Assembly: GCF_003945595.2 (NCBI RefSeq)
Contig: NW_024105087.1
Span: forward strand, 5,401,001 to 5,465,000
Direction of reading: 5' to 3'
Length of the DNA stretch: 64,000 bases
Origin: Pipra filicauda
Lineage: Eukaryota > Chordata > Aves > Passeriformes > Pipridae
This document shows, in pieces, positions 22,201 through 34,800 of this stretch. Within the stretch, counting starts at the first letter, position 1. Each line of letters opens with the position of its first letter. The position numbers were made by a program, and so were the translations under genes. The notes beneath the pieces were generated by a model, which did not search any database, had not been told where the DNA came from, and saw only the letters and a list, made by a program, of their open reading frames with translations.

Positions 22201-22635
22201 AGTTAGCAGGGTACTAAGTACCTATCCATTGTTTAACTATCTTTCTTGTTTTTTTCCTTCACTTAAAATCATTTAATCATTAGAGCATTTTGCTTAGGGA
22301 GGGCTAAATGAGCCTACCCAGAGCCAGGTGGAAGTTTAAGCACCAAGATCTAAGACCCACCTTTGAAACTGCAGCTGCTCTACGCACGTCCCAACTTACT
22401 TTCTTTTTGAATAGAAAAGCAGCATAGAGAGAACAACACTGTCAGTAGAGGGCTTGTGAGACCATCACCATCTATGCTTTGATAATCCAAATAAAAAGAA
22501 ATGAGGAACACAGACAGATGGATAAAATTACACATGAGAAATGACAGAATTAGCATAAGCCTCGGGGGATGAAATCAGGGTGAGATTAGTCAAGAGCCAA
22601 GAGGGTTCAAAGCAACAAAATGGCACAAGAATAAC
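16261..22635. other. Spacer between the AFF1-like gene and NOCT
   Basis: No exon chain, RNA gene or recognisable repeat. The longest minus-strand open frames (16567-17130 and 17503-18105) show no family motif. One sits over a stretch with AAATAAATGC and could be old LTR material, but nothing decides this. Confidence 0.4.
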
Positions 22636-22965
22636 AGAATTACAGAATATGCTGAGTTGAAAGGGATCCACAAGGATCATCGAGTCTAACTCCTGGCCCT
22701 GCACAGGACCATCCCCAAGATTCACACCGTGTACCCGAGAGCATCGTTCACACACTTGAACTCTGTCAGGCTTGGTGCTGTGACCACTGCCCTGGGAAGC
22801 TTGTTCCAGTGCCCAACCACCCTCAGGGTGAAGAACCTTCTCCAGATATCCAGCCTGAACCTCCCGACACAACTTCAGGCCATTCCTCGGGTCCCGTCAC
22901 TGGTCACCACAGAGACGAGACCAGTGCATGCCCCTCCTCTCCCCCTCCCGCGGGAGTTGTAGACA
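22636..22965 (-). mobile_element. CR1 LINE 3' fragment, antisense, abutting the NOCT CpG island
   Basis: Carries the reverse complement of the CR1 3' region: CAAGGATCATCGAGTCTAAC, ACCACTGCCCTGGGAAGCTTG, CCAGTGCCCAACCACCCTC and GAAGAACCTTCTCCAG. It ends within about 30-50 bases of the GC-rich NOCT promoter region. Confidence 0.9.
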
Positions 22966-23382
22966 AGGCACCAGACCCAAAGCTCTAAGAAATGAGAGGG
23001 AGACACAGAGGGAGCGAAGCACGAAGAGCCACCACGCTCCGGCTCCCCCCGTGTGACGCCCCGGCCGGGGGAGGCGGAGCCGCCCTGACGCCCCTGAGGG
23101 GGCGCGCGCCCCTCGCTGACGTGCAAACCTCCGCCGGGCCACTCCACTCCGTGGCCATCGAGGGGGGGGATGCGGCGGGACGCGCCCTGCCCGCGCAGCG
23201 CCCGCCGCGGCAGCGGGAGGTGTGGGATGGCGGCTGGAAGCGCCGCTCCGCCGCTGTGCGCGGGCGGGCTCGGTGCGGGCGGTGGCGCCCGTGGTGCGTG
23301 TTTGTGCTGTGTGTCCCCACCCCCCCGCCGGGCGCGGGTGGTATGTGCCGGATGTGCCGGCCGCGCCGCGCGCCGCCGCCTC

Positions 23383-23388
23383 TATAAG
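23383..23388 (+). promoter_or_regulatory. NOCT: TATA box of NOCT
   Basis: TATAAG in TCTATAAGCGCG is the only TATA-like element in the GC-rich block. It predicts initiation near 23,412 and a 5' UTR of about 60 bases. Confidence 0.6.
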
Positions 23389-23471
23389 CGCGGGTGCCGG
23401 GCGGGCGCGGGAGCTGCTGCTCCGTCGCTCCCGTCCGATCCCAGCCGGTCGCGCCCCGTCCCGCCAGGAGC

Positions 23472-23658
23472 ATGTTCCAGAGCCCCGCACGCTGCCTCTG
23501 CTCGGCGCTGCCCGCCCTCTGCTGCGCCCCCGCCGCCTCGGCCTCCCGCCTGCCGCTGCCGCCGCGGCCCCGCGCCCCGCCGCCGCCGCCCCTCGGCCCC
23601 GCTGCCCCGCGGGCAACAGCGGGCGGCCCGCCCGCCCCGGGGGCGCCGCCCCGCACAG
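23472..23658 (+). CDS. NOCT: NOCT exon 1, coding part (mitochondrial presequence)
   Basis: The ATG in GAGCATGTTCC begins MFQSPARCLCSAL, comparable to human MFHSPRRLCSAL. The donor CACAG/GTGGGT leaves one base. It is rich in Arg, Ala, Pro and Cys and lacks acidic residues. Confidence 0.9.
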
Positions 23659-26600
23659 GTGGGTATCGGACGGGGAGGTGCGGGAACCGCGCGGGACCGT
23701 ACTACCGGGACAAGGGCACCTGGGCTCTCCTGCCCGCGGCAGCCCCGGCCCTGGTGCCTTCGTCAGCCGCCTCTCTGGGGTTGGGCCGGCCCTACGGCTC
23801 TAAGGCAAAGGCCGTGGCGCTCGCTCGCTCGGTGTGAATGGGCGACATCCCGCAGAGTCGCGACAGGCGGTGCCAGGCATCGCGCCGGTGCTGCAGGGGG
23901 TTGTGGCTCGGTGTCACCCAGCTGGGTGACAGGGCACCCTCGGAGTAAACCCGGGTATCGCTGGAGTAACCTGCCCGGTCACCCAGGGCGGCAGTGTCCT
24001 TACACCGCTCTCGAGTAGCTGAGGTGTTCTCTCCCAGCGTTGCACTCTGTGTAGAATGAGCTTGACTCACAGTGGTGATTTTTTTTACTGGAGGCAGTGT
24101 GTGGGAAGAGCCCGGGTTACTTTCCTGCAGGCAGCAGCAGCAGCGATGCCGGCCCATCAGGTTCCTGCTTGCCCGCACCGTTAAATAATTGCACCCTGTT
24201 CCTCGTTCCCCGAATGAGGCTTGGAAAGTGCCCACACGTCCTTGGGTGCCCGTGAGGACAACACCTTGGCATGCACCCCACTCCCTCCCCTCTGCTCGCT
24301 GACCCGTGGCCAGACTGGGAGCGGGGCGGTGACGCACCCGCTGGAGCCCTGCGGTTCGCATTCAGCCCTAAGCCAGGCGTGTGGACGAGCGTGTCTGTTG
24401 GGAGGGACCTTAAAGATCATCTGGTTCCAGCCCCGCTGCCGCGGGCAAGGACACCTCTCACTAGACCAGGTTGCTTAAAGCCCCATCCAACCTGTTCTTG
24501 AACGCTTCCAGGGAGTGGGGCAGCTACAGCTTTTCTGGCCAATATATTTGCAATATCTGAGGCTGTGTTACATGCCTGGCGTGCTGGAGATCCACTTTTT
24601 CCTACTGTCCTCAGCTGGGGTTGGGGTGAAGTGTGTTCCTTCCCTGCTGTTACGGGGAGGTATAAAAACCAGGGTGGGGCAGGTTGCTCCTATTCCTCCT
24701 GTTGAAACCAGGCCAGGATACCATATGGCAGGATTGAAGCTTCATGGCACTACTGGGAAGAGGAGCATATGTGCCTGAGAGCTGGCAGGATCGAGCTCAT
24801 GATTAAAGCACTCATGAGGAAAAAGGTTTCCAGAGCTTGTGCCAAGCACTGATTCTGTATATTACTGGAAGCAGGATTTGAGGTTCCCTCTTCTTTCTGG
24901 TGTTGCCTGTTGACAAACAGGCAGCACCTCCCTTGCTGTGATGAGCTCTCATCGCCGTCCCAAACGAGGCTGTAGGTGTAGTATGATACTCAGTAGCATA
25001 GGATTTGTCACATGGGGATGGCACCTGTCAAGTTTTTCCTAGAATTGGTGTTGCAGGGAGGGCACCTCTGGCTGCTGCTGGCCTCCCTGGCTGTGGAGAC
25101 TGATTCAGCTACAGGCCAGGCTGCAGGTATGGTGGAACCGTTCACCTGGCAGTGAAATCTAGGTGGTAAATGGGTTGGGGCTTTTGGCCAAAAGCAGTGC
25201 TGGGAGGTAGGACATGAAGGGAAGTGAGAATGCTGTTCACCTTACGCAGAAGGTCAGGGCTCTGGCTTCAATACCCCTCTGCAGCCCTCATCTTTGAAGC
25301 AAAGGTGTTAAAATAAAAGTCTCTGGTGTCTCATTGCCTGAAGTTCTTCTCTTCTGTGCTGGATGATGCTTACACTCTGTTCTTAGGTTTAATGAGCAGT
25401 TTGAATTCTTCCTTTGCCCTTACTGTGCTGACGTACCACCTTTGCTGAGAGGAAGGTGCTTTTTGATTTTAAGCACCTTTAAGAGTGGTTGCTGAGCTAG
25501 TGTTACCTATTACATCACACCAAGAGAATCACTTCCATGTTCACTTCCCACTGCTGTAGTTCGAGCTCAGGAGTCTGCTTGTTCCTCTGCACACACCAGC
25601 ACCACAATGTCCAGCACACATTATCCCAGCAAGTTACAAGTCACTTAGCTTGGACTGTAAGGTTTTCAAATGGTGACCTTGTACTTGCCTGGCTGCTGTG
25701 GACACGTTCAGTGTTGCAGAAATAACAGAATGGATTTTTGTGTTTGGAGTTTCCATGTTCAGGTTGCTACTCTGGCCCCTGTTCTGCAGAACAGCTCAAA
25801 CTGTGCTGTGATGATTTCAGCACGCTGGGGACAAAGAACCTGTGCAGATCAGCAGTCATCTTAAGCTGAAGTCTTCCCCCAGGAGCCCCCTTTCAGCCAA
25901 GAACTCTCAGTCCACCTATACTAGGACTGAAAGTGTTTGATTTACAGTCCAGACCTTCTTTCACCCAGTCTTTCCTGGGCCCTCAGAAAAAGACCAAAGC
26001 TCTTTTTTCCTGCCTGACATGACTGACTTCAAAAACTGTCAGATCTGTGCAGCTGGGCCATAGCACATCCTGTGCAGGTTAGGCTGTGCCTTATGCCCCA
26101 GTAAAGAGCTGGATACCCCACGATCCCAGGGCTGATGAGATTTAGACAGTACTCTGGCTTTGTTTGCAGCTTGGCAGGTGGGTGGCTGAACTTGGCCTGC
26201 GTCCTGCTGTAACAGATGTAAGCTGTTCAGGGCTTTGCCTGTAGACCTTTGGCTCCAGCTGCATCACACCTACCTTGTCTCTTTCAACATCATCCCTCTG
26301 ATTCAGGTCAAGCCACAAGCAGCCTAAGCTCCTGCTTATTCCTTTGGAAAAGCCCTGTGTTGGTCATGTTCATCCCTGGCGTGGCAGGGGCTGTACAGAA
26401 GGATGTTTGGGGTGTAGGGCTCGTGGCTGCACCCTGCTGCTGACGGCATCCCTGAGGTAGCAGAAAACACCGTGCGCTTTTCTCCAGTTGCAGCACTTAG
26501 CTATGGCTTGTACCTACCCTAAAAATAGGTGAGTGGCTCCCTGTGCAGCTTCTATTAAAAGCTCTGTTGATTTCCTTGTTTTTCTGCGTGGCTGCCTGGC

Positions 26601-29600
26601 AGCCCTGGTAGTGTGTAAGCTGGACCCTTCTGTAAGCACAGAGCATGCTTTGGTTCCTGATCCGCATCTCCTCACAGCCATGTCAGGGTCCTGTGCTTAG
26701 GGATTTCATGTTTCCCTCAGTATTAAATGGCATTTCTTCTACTTTCAGCAGTACTTTCCTTTCTGATAAGAATTCTAAGCTGAGAAAGACTGCAGAAACT
26801 GCAACACTTTACACACAGTTTCCCTAGAAAGACATTCATGCTTATGAATGAATTCAAGCTCACATCTCAGTTGAGGAACTCCTGGTACTTTAAACTTTAA
26901 CTAAAAGGATGGAGATGGGGAGAAATGTCCTCCATCCAGTCTAAGGTCCCAATTTACAACTTCCTTAGAAGTGTTAGAAGCAGTGTTCCATGGGCTTACA
27001 AAACACATGTGAAGTGGTTTTTGGTGTCTTCAAAAGTATTCATTTTGCTAAATACAAGGACAGCAGGCTTCTGCAGAGTGTTGCTTTTACTCCTTCTGAG
27101 TATGTTTGTTGAACTGTTAGGGATTCCATCCTCCTGCCCGCCGCTCTAACCTGTCATTACTGTATATCTGTCACCAGCTGTAGTGCTGTAGTTCAGTCTG
27201 AACATGTGTGTGGAGTAGCCCCCCAAATCTGCTGCAAGATGTGAGCACGAGACGACAATTCTCTTCCTCTTCCTTTTTTAAGTAACTCAGCCATACAACT
27301 AAATTTGCTTAAAAACCACTGTGGGCCAACAGCAGTGCAACACTGAAGTTCTTTTGCCCAAGATTCCCATTGCAAAATGCATCCAGAGTAAATAAGTGAG
27401 AAAACAACAAAACTCGGTCAGCGCTGCCTCTTGTGCAAGTTGCTGTGACGCAAGCACTGCCCTTCCTGCCCGTGTTTGAAGGGAAGCAAAGTGTCCTGGC
27501 ACACTTGGGCAGAGTGCTGAGCATGGAAAAGTGCAAACACAGCCTCTTTCCAAGAGCTCCCTACGTGTTTTGGCATTTTCTGAGAAAGGGTTGGAGAGCT
27601 CTTAGGCCATGCACTGTGTAGGAACATCACAAACTGTCCAAACTCCCCCACAGCTCCCCCGAAGGCCAGCCCTTGATGCTGTCCCATGTGTGTGCACTAA
27701 GCAAAGCCTTGAAGGGTTTGTGGCTGTGCAGTGGTACTGCTTGTGCTCTTGGGAAGTGGGAGAAGGAGGTATTTCACAGCACAACAGGCATGAGGGCTGC
27801 TGGCTGAAAGGAATGGGTGGCTCTGCTCCTTGACCCTCCTAAGGGAAGAGGGCTGCAGTCACCTCCTGCGTGTAAGCCAAAGGGCAGAACAGGGTGGGGA
27901 CGCACATGCACCCTCCCCATGGCAGCCGTGACCTCACCTGGGATGGGGGGACCTCCCTGCAGGAGACACGGGGCTGGGTGAGGGCTGACTGCCTTAGAGG
28001 GAGAGCTGGGGACAGCTGCTTGTGTGCAGGAGCTGGAGAGACTGCCCTCTCCATTGCACATCCTAAGGCCTAAGCCAACGGAAGCATCTGGCTGCTTCAC
28101 GCTCATGAAAACATTGCTGCAAAAGCAGATAAAGCTGTGATCAGAGATCCCTATTAAATATTAACCCAAGGGAATGAGTCACCCTGCTTGCTGCTCTGCA
28201 GGTAGGAACCCGCAGCCTGGAGGCATCCCAAATCAGGACAAGGTACCAGGCCAAACAGTGTGTCTGTCATCTCCATCACAGGCAAATGCTGCACACAAAA
28301 TGAGGAACAGGCAGCATTTGTCTACCTGCTGGGCTCTCTCCTCTCTGAGCAAGGGAAAAGTATGCTCTATTCTGTTTCCTACAATGCATGCAGAGTTAAT
28401 CTTAGCCCTACTATTATGGACGAAAGACTCCTTTCTTCCCTAAAAAGACCAGCCTGATGTTCTAAGCCAGGCTGTTTGCACGCTGCAGAGGTGAGCAGCC
28501 CCGGAGGGCAGGCAGAACATGATGAGACTGGACAGGACTAACCCTGCCTCTGCATCCTTCGTATTTTGTCTCAGCTTCAGGAACGGGCTCCTGCACAAAC
28601 CACAGGTTGCTGGCACTGCAACAAGGCACCCAAGTGATGAAAAGAGTCAGGGTGGACATCTCTTAACAGCAGTTTTTCCTTTCCAGTGTGTTCCATGGGA
28701 AACAGCACCAGCCGGCTCTACAGCGTGCTTGCCAAGACGCTGAGCAGCGGTGCCGTGTCCCAGCACCAGGACTGCCTGGAGCAGCTAGACCCAGCACGGC
28801 TGGATCCTATAGACCCCAAGGATCTGCTGGAGGAATGTCAGATTGTCCTACAGAAACGGCCGCCCCGGTTCCAGAGGAACTTTGTGAACCTGAAGAAAAA
28901 CGCTGCCAGCAACCACCGCCCCATCCGGGTCATGCAGTGGAACATCCTTGCCCAAGGTATGACCTTGAGACCGAGTGCAGCTCCCTGGCAGAGCAAAGGG
29001 AGAGGTGAACTACATGAGGTACAACTGGCTGAGGGCCAGGGGGAGTATTTCGAGCACTTAAAATAGGGGCTTTCCTTCTGTCCTGTAGGAAAGGAAAAAG
29101 GGTCTTTCCTTACAACTGTGATGCCAAAGGTAGTCCTGGATTCCTGTCCTAGCTGAACACAGTGTATTCAAAAAGACCCATCAGTTTTTAGGTAGTTGTT
29201 AACCCCCAGAAAAGACTCATCCTTCCCTAAATTTTATTCTTTGTAAACCTTGTCTAAAGCTTTCTTATTAGTTTAGTGGTGAATTATCCAGGAATTTAGA
29301 TCTGCTATGGGAATTCTTAATGCTTCAAAATAATTTTACCTTTCGGTTATAATAATTTTTGGTATTTTCAAATCAAGGCTGTAAATTGACTTATGCAACA
29401 GTCTCATCTTAAAATCTTTTGGGGTGGGAAGTCCCCCCATAGGGATTGCTTTAACAATCTGCAGTTAAGTCACTCCTATCCCATTGCATTTTATTTTTAG
29501 GCTTAAGCTGCAGCAGCCACATGTGAAAGTACTTGCCACAGCATAGGGGGAAAAGGGAGAGGAAGTCTTGTATCTGTAAAGGGAACTTAATTTTTTTGGA

Positions 29601-30632
29601 GTGACTCCGGTGGTTTGAGAAGGGGTTCTCACACCCATTGGCAAACCTGGCACTCCTAAAGTCACCAGCTACTGCTAAAAATCCCATGACCTGCATTGTA
29701 AACTGATGCACCTCTGGCCTCTGCCAAACCTGGAGGCCAGCCTGCTGGAGCCATCAGTAACTTCCTTTTTTCTCTCCCCATCCCTGCTAATTTCAGCTCT
29801 CGGGGAAGGCAAAGACAACTTCGTTCAGTGCCCCATGGAAGCTCTGAAATGGGAGGAGAGGAAGTGCCTCATCCTGGAAGAAATCCTGGCGTATAAGCCC
29901 GACATCTTGTGCCTGCAGGAAGTCGACCACTACTTTGACACGTTTGAGCCGCTCCTCAGCCGACTGGGCTACCAGTGCACCTTCTTCCCGAAGCCGTGGT
30001 CCCCGTGCCTGGATGTGGAGCGCAACAACGGGCCGGATGGCTGCGCCCTGTTCTTCCTCAAGGACCGCTTCGAGCTCATCAACAGCGCCAACATCCGCCT
30101 GACGGCCATGAAGCTGAAGACCAACCAGGTGGCCATAGCGCAGACGCTGAAGTGCCACGAGACGGGGCGGCTCTTCTGCATCGCCGTCACCCACCTCAAG
30201 GCCCGCACCGGCTGGGAGAGGTTTCGGTCCGCGCAGGGCTGCGACCTCCTCCAGAACCTGAAGAACATCACCCAAGGGGCAAAGATCCCCCTGATCGTCT
30301 GCGGGGACTTCAACGCGGAGCCGACCGAGGAGGTCTACAGGGAATTCTCCAACTCCAGCCTCAATCTGAACAGCGCGTACAAGCTGCTGAGCCCCGACGG
30401 GCAGTCGGAGCCCCCGTACACCACCTGGAAGATCCGGCCCTCGGGAGAGTGCCGGCACACGCTGGATTATATCTGGTATTCCCAGCACGCCTTGAATGTG
30501 AACTCAGCCCTGGGCTTGCTGACTGAAGAGCAAATTGGGCCCAACAGGCTGCCATCGTTCAATTACCCCTCAGATCACCTGTCCCTGGTGTGTGACTTTA
30601 GTTTTAATCAAGACCCTGACAGGCTGCTGTAA
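23472..30632 (+). CDS. NOCT: Nocturnin (NADP(H) 2'-phosphatase), complete, 3 coding exons
   Basis: Coding exons are 23472-23658, 28687-28956 and 29797-30632: 1293 nt, 430 residues, against 431 in human. All borders are AG/GT, and both junctions fall after the first codon base. Residues 1-62 are Ala/Pro/Arg-rich and fit a mitochondrial presequence, as in the long human form. Met66 (28695) starts MGNSTSRLYS, the internal start used for the cytosolic form. The EEP (endonuclease/exonuclease/phosphatase) domain runs from IRVMQWNILAQ (about 142) to the end, with the metal-binding Glu in LCLQEVDHY (Glu194), GDFNAEP (about 322-328) and the catalytic His of SDHLSL (His413). These are intact. Nocturnin removes the 2'-phosphate of NADP+ and NADPH; it was once called a deadenylase. 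It is rhythmically expressed. Next to convergent ELF2, as in other vertebrates. Identification is certain. Confidence 0.97.
23659..28686 (+). other. NOCT: NOCT intron 1
   Basis: A 5.0-kb intron with a CR1 fragment at 24392-24535. No alternative coding exon is recognised. Confidence 0.8.
24392..24535 (-). mobile_element. CR1 LINE 3' fragment, antisense, in NOCT intron 1
   Basis: GGGAGGGACCTTAAAGATCA, CACTAGACCAGGTTGCTTAA and CCCCATCCAACCTGTTCTTG are reverse-complement CR1 3' sequence. Confidence 0.9.
28687..28956 (+). CDS. NOCT: NOCT exon 2
   Basis: A 270-nt exon after TTTCCTTTCCAG. It starts by completing Val, then Cys-Ser-Met, and ends in WNILAQ plus one base before GTATGA. It includes the internal start Met66 and LLEECQIVLQKRPPRFQRNF. 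Confidence 0.95.
29797..30632 (+). CDS. NOCT: NOCT exon 3, most of the catalytic domain and stop
   Basis: An 836-nt coding part after TGCTAATTTCAG. It begins ALGEGKDNFVQCP and ends DPDRLL-stop. It holds all metal-binding and catalytic motifs. Codon third positions are markedly GC-rich compared with flanking introns. Confidence 0.96.
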
Positions 30633-31895
30633 TGTGTTGGAATGCCACTAGGTATTGCAGTGACTGAACTCACCACTATTTTATTTTAGAGAAGACTTTT
30701 GAAGCTGGAAGCAGTTGGAAGATGAGGAAACACTGTTGTTGACTAAACATTATTTTGGGCACTTGTTTGGCGTTCCGCATGTCCTTCAGCCCTCATTAAT
30801 GGGGAGCCTTTGAGGGAGGAAGAAAGAAGCCAGTGTTCTCATCTTGGTCTTCTTGCCATGTCAGGGTTTGAAAACCAGAAGGCAAATGAGCTTTATCCTT
30901 TCACTAAGCCCCCTGTTTAAGGATTTAATCCTCTAATGAATGTGGAGGCCTTAGTACTTAAACCACTTGTGTTTGTAAAACAACTTGCCCTGACAGCATG
31001 CTAATTTTATTTATTTCGTGTTAAGCTTTTGCAAGTACCAAAGGGAATGAGGTTCAACTGCCCAGTGAGATTCTCTTAAATCTTTTTCTGTTGCAATACG
31101 AAGGAAGTTTAATGCAGATTAGACATGAACAAATCTAAGCTCATACTGGTGTGTTCTTCTCATTTTCACGTGACCTGAAGTGATGAATTCATTGGAAGTG
31201 AATGGGTAGTGGTGCAGTGTGAGGAAGGGCCCCTCCAGTAAGAGCAGGTGAGGAAATAGAGGCTAACTATAACCTGGAGTAATACCCTCACTTTTCCAGA
31301 ACAATGTGCATGTGTCTGTTACACACATACAGCCTGTAGGTTTGTGCACTGGTACCTTTGTCTCTTCTGTGCTTCCCTCTGGAGGGCACAGCTAACCAGG
31401 GAGTATTTCTTCCTCTGCTTCAAGTATTACTTTTCTAAATGGTCTAAATCTGTAGTCTTGTCAATCTTGTTTCAGTAAAGGGCCAATCTTAATGTTGAAA
31501 GATTTTATTTATCTTCCGAAATCTAAAGCTACACTGGAACCTGGTACAAGATAAAATTTATTTATTGACAAAAGTTGGTTTGAAATCATGCAGTGGCCCA
31601 GGGGAACTCTGGCCAAGCACCTGGGCTACAACAGAGCTGTGTTAGTATAGTAACTCATGTGATGCTCATTGGTATGACATAGGAATTGCATATATGGATT
31701 GTAAATATGCCACTATGCCAGAAAATGCCATAGGGAGAGAGAAGGGAACAGAGACAGCGGTTGGGGTTGGGCTGACATTTAGATAGTTGAGAAAGATGAG
31801 TCAGGGCAAATAAAGCAGTACTTCCATGTAAAGTAGGGTACATAGTAACTCTTAAATGTTCCATGTGTTTATTAATAAAAGTCTTTGGAAAAAAA
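30633..31895 (+). other. NOCT: NOCT 3' UTR
   Basis: Follows the TAA and ends shortly after AATAAA at 31874-31879. AT-rich, with TTTATTTATTTCG near 31,007 and TTTATTTAT near 31,504, which are AU-rich-element-like and would suit a rapidly turned-over rhythmic mRNA. That role is inferred. Confidence 0.6.
31874..31879 (+). promoter_or_regulatory. NOCT: Poly(A) signal of NOCT
   Basis: AATAAA in ATTAATAAAAGTC, about 1.24 kb after the stop. It is the first canonical signal after the stop that I find on this strand. Confidence 0.55.
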
Positions 31896-34800
31896 GTAAT
31901 GTCTTGCTGCTATCTTTCTCATGCCCCTGTCCAAGGTTCCTGTTCCCAAGTAAGTGACCGGTCTCAACTAGTTGGAGCTTCAAGTTAGTGGTGATGCTTC
32001 TCATTCCAGACCTCTTCCCCCACCCCGCAGTCCTGATCTCACAGGGTGGCAGAGCTGCTTTGCCTTCACAGCATGTGCTGTTTCTCCAAACTGAAATGCC
32101 CAAATTCCACAGCAAATCTGTAGGGAGGGGAGTTACCTTGCGCTGTTAAGCTGCTCTCTCCCCTAGGTAGAGATGAAGCTTACAGTCAGTATTACTGTAA
32201 ATATTACCATTTCCAGCAGTTGTGTGGAGCTACAAACCTGGCCAGTCCTGCAAAGCAGAGGGCAAATATCCCTCCCCAAGAGCTGCTCAGATGCCTGGCA
32301 GGGCTGGCTCCCCACAGCAGGCAGCTCAATTTGTCACCTTATTTTAAAACCTAATTTGAAGAGCAAGAAGTGCCACAGCTATGTGCTTTACACAGCCCAT
32401 AAATTACTGTACTTGCATTGCTGATAAGTGAAGTACAGAGTCCGGCAACTGGAAGTCCCAAATTCCTACACAAACACACTCCCTTGTCAGGCAAACAAGT
32501 GAAGTGCTGTTGCAGGGCTGTAACACACTCTGCACGTGTTCCTGGCCCTTGAAGGATGAGGGCAATGATCTGCTTCCACGCAGAGGCCCCTTTAACCAGC
32601 CTGGGATTTCTGTGGATTTGAATTTCCCCAGAATGAAAGGATTTTACAACCAAGGAGATAATGTCCTTGGTGAATACTCTTACCAGGCAGATGGGACATG
32701 CCACCACCTCTCTCAGCTGGAACTTCAGAAAGAGCAAATTGTGTCCCTGGAAGCCACGAGGGGTGGCTCTTCTGGGGGAGATTTTGGGCCAGAGATGCAA
32801 TGCTCCTAATGCTCCACAGGAAGGCAGACCTTGGAGCATCCCTGCCGTGAGCGTTTCACACCAATTAGACTGTGACAGCTTCCTTTTCCTGGTGCTGGCT
32901 GCCCTCAATTGCTCTCTGAGGGGATGAGATGCAATCCTTCTCCTTTAGGATTATCTTCTCTTAGGACCTTCCCTCAAATGGTCTTGCAAGGAGGAGAAAG
33001 AATACAAGTGCCCGTTAATGCAGGTATGTAGTCATCTGTAGCTAAGCACTTCTGAAAGCAACACCACAATGCAGACATACAAGATGATACCTTTAATAAG
33101 TCAAATCCCTGCTCATCTACCACAAAAAGTCACACCAGAAAGCTGGAGTTTCCATCCAGACTCTTTTGGCAGTTTCTAGAAGAAACTGCACTTGTGGTAG
33201 AAAGCCCCGACTTGAGAACAAGGGTAATACTTGTACTCAGATCTGTATTTAAAAACAAACTAAACCATAAAAAAAAAAAACAAAACAAAAAAAACCCAAA
33301 CAAAAACACACCAAACACCAGAAAGCCCTTAATTTCATTTCACTCCTGTCTAAGCAGCTCCATTTTCCTAAGGCCAGTCGAGGTGTCAATCAGTGTGGCG
33401 GCTCCACCACTGCCAGGGCACAGAGCCACAGCACCGATTATGGAAGGCCTTGTTTACCACAGCTGAACTGTCAGAGCTGCAAAATTCCCACTGTCCCTCT
33501 CACAGTGTGGTATTTGGTATCTGGATGATTCTTACGGCATTTTAACTCAGACCCTGGCTTGCAATGCTACCTCTCCCACAAAAGAAACCAAACTGTGGAG
33601 GAACAGTCTGATTTATATGATGCTGCCATCACTGCAGACCTCTCCTGAAGTGGAAAGGGCTGGGATTCTTCTTCCACCCTGGCCACGTGACAGTAGATGT
33701 TCACTGCTTCATCTCCTTAAAGGGTAATTTTGAAGGCGAGGGGAGGGTGGAATAATTGAAAAGGCTGGGGACTCTCCCCATCTCCAGGCAATTCTTAATA
33801 TTGTCATACTCAGAAAATCACACCTCCCCACTACAAGCACAACAGTGAACCCTTTCTGCTGGATTTCAATAAAAGGTAGACAAGCCACAGAAATTAACTG
33901 GTAACTTCCCAGACATCTTCACCCTTTTATTCCAGTACTTGCCATGAAATTTATTTTGCAGAGCAGTCTGTTTTGAAAGACTTAAATGACATACTGCTCT
34001 TGCTTTGTTTTATGCAGCAAGAGGCAGGCCTGCAGCACTGAAATGCTTTTGCCAGCTCTAAATATCAATATACTGAATGTTTTTCATAGGAAGAAGCAGA
34101 AAGGTTTTTGATTTGTTTTTCCTATGTAGCAGTATGACTCTTACAGTAAAAATGTCTTCAAAGCTCTTCTCGTGGCTGTCTGCCTTATAAGCACACCAGG
34201 GCTAAAAAAAGTCTCAACAGATCCCTTGCTCTGATCTTGAATAAAAGCTGCATTAGCTTTATCAGTGACACTTTTCCCTCACCCTCAAAGTGAGATGAAG
34301 GAAGAAATGACCCAGTTGTTTAATTTGATGAAAGGCAGAAGCTGTTGCAAGCTTATTAAAACACTATCTCTCTCGGAGAACAATTAGATCACAAGTAGAT
34401 AGTGTCACTTGGATCTTCTTCACTTAATAAGCTTAACACCTGCTGTTTGAACTGTCTCTATGAGGCAGAATTGCACTTATCTTGTTCTGGCAGTGACAAT
34501 CTTCACATGCAACCGAGATCCCTGCTGCACGTGTCAGGGCGAGTGAGAACTGGGGCTTCGGGCACCTCTTTGTTTCCTCATCAACTCCTGACTGCCAGTG
34601 ACTCACTCATCCTTCATCACCTCAGATGTAATTCTCCAAAGCCCTAAAACTGATGAAATCAAGCAGCAGAGGATCCCAAGAGCTCAGCCTTTCTTTCAAC
34701 ACGCCTTATTGAGACAAGTTGAGTTGTGTCAGGGCCCAGAACCCTTCTCTAAGTAAGATGTCCAGGAGAGAGTTAACAAAAACAGCAGGCTCCAGGATAG

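Larger units (their letters stand above)
22990..23850 (+). promoter_or_regulatory. NOCT: NOCT CpG-island promoter
   Basis: A CpG-dense block surrounding NOCT exon 1. It contains a CRE-like TGACGTGC at 23117 and two further TGACG cores near 23054 and 23085. The TATA box lies 90 bases before the start codon. CREB input and circadian control are documented for nocturnin genes; the sites here are sequence matches only. Confidence 0.75.

Noticed and set aside
22897..24018. Long Arg/Ala/Pro-rich frames on both strands around NOCT exon 1
   Set aside because: GC-rich CpG-island sequence leaves few stops in any frame. Only the 187-nt frame matching the nocturnin N-terminus is supported.
29793..30488. 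A 231-residue minus-strand frame opposite NOCT exon 3
   Set aside because: It is a shadow of the GC3-rich NOCT coding sequence.
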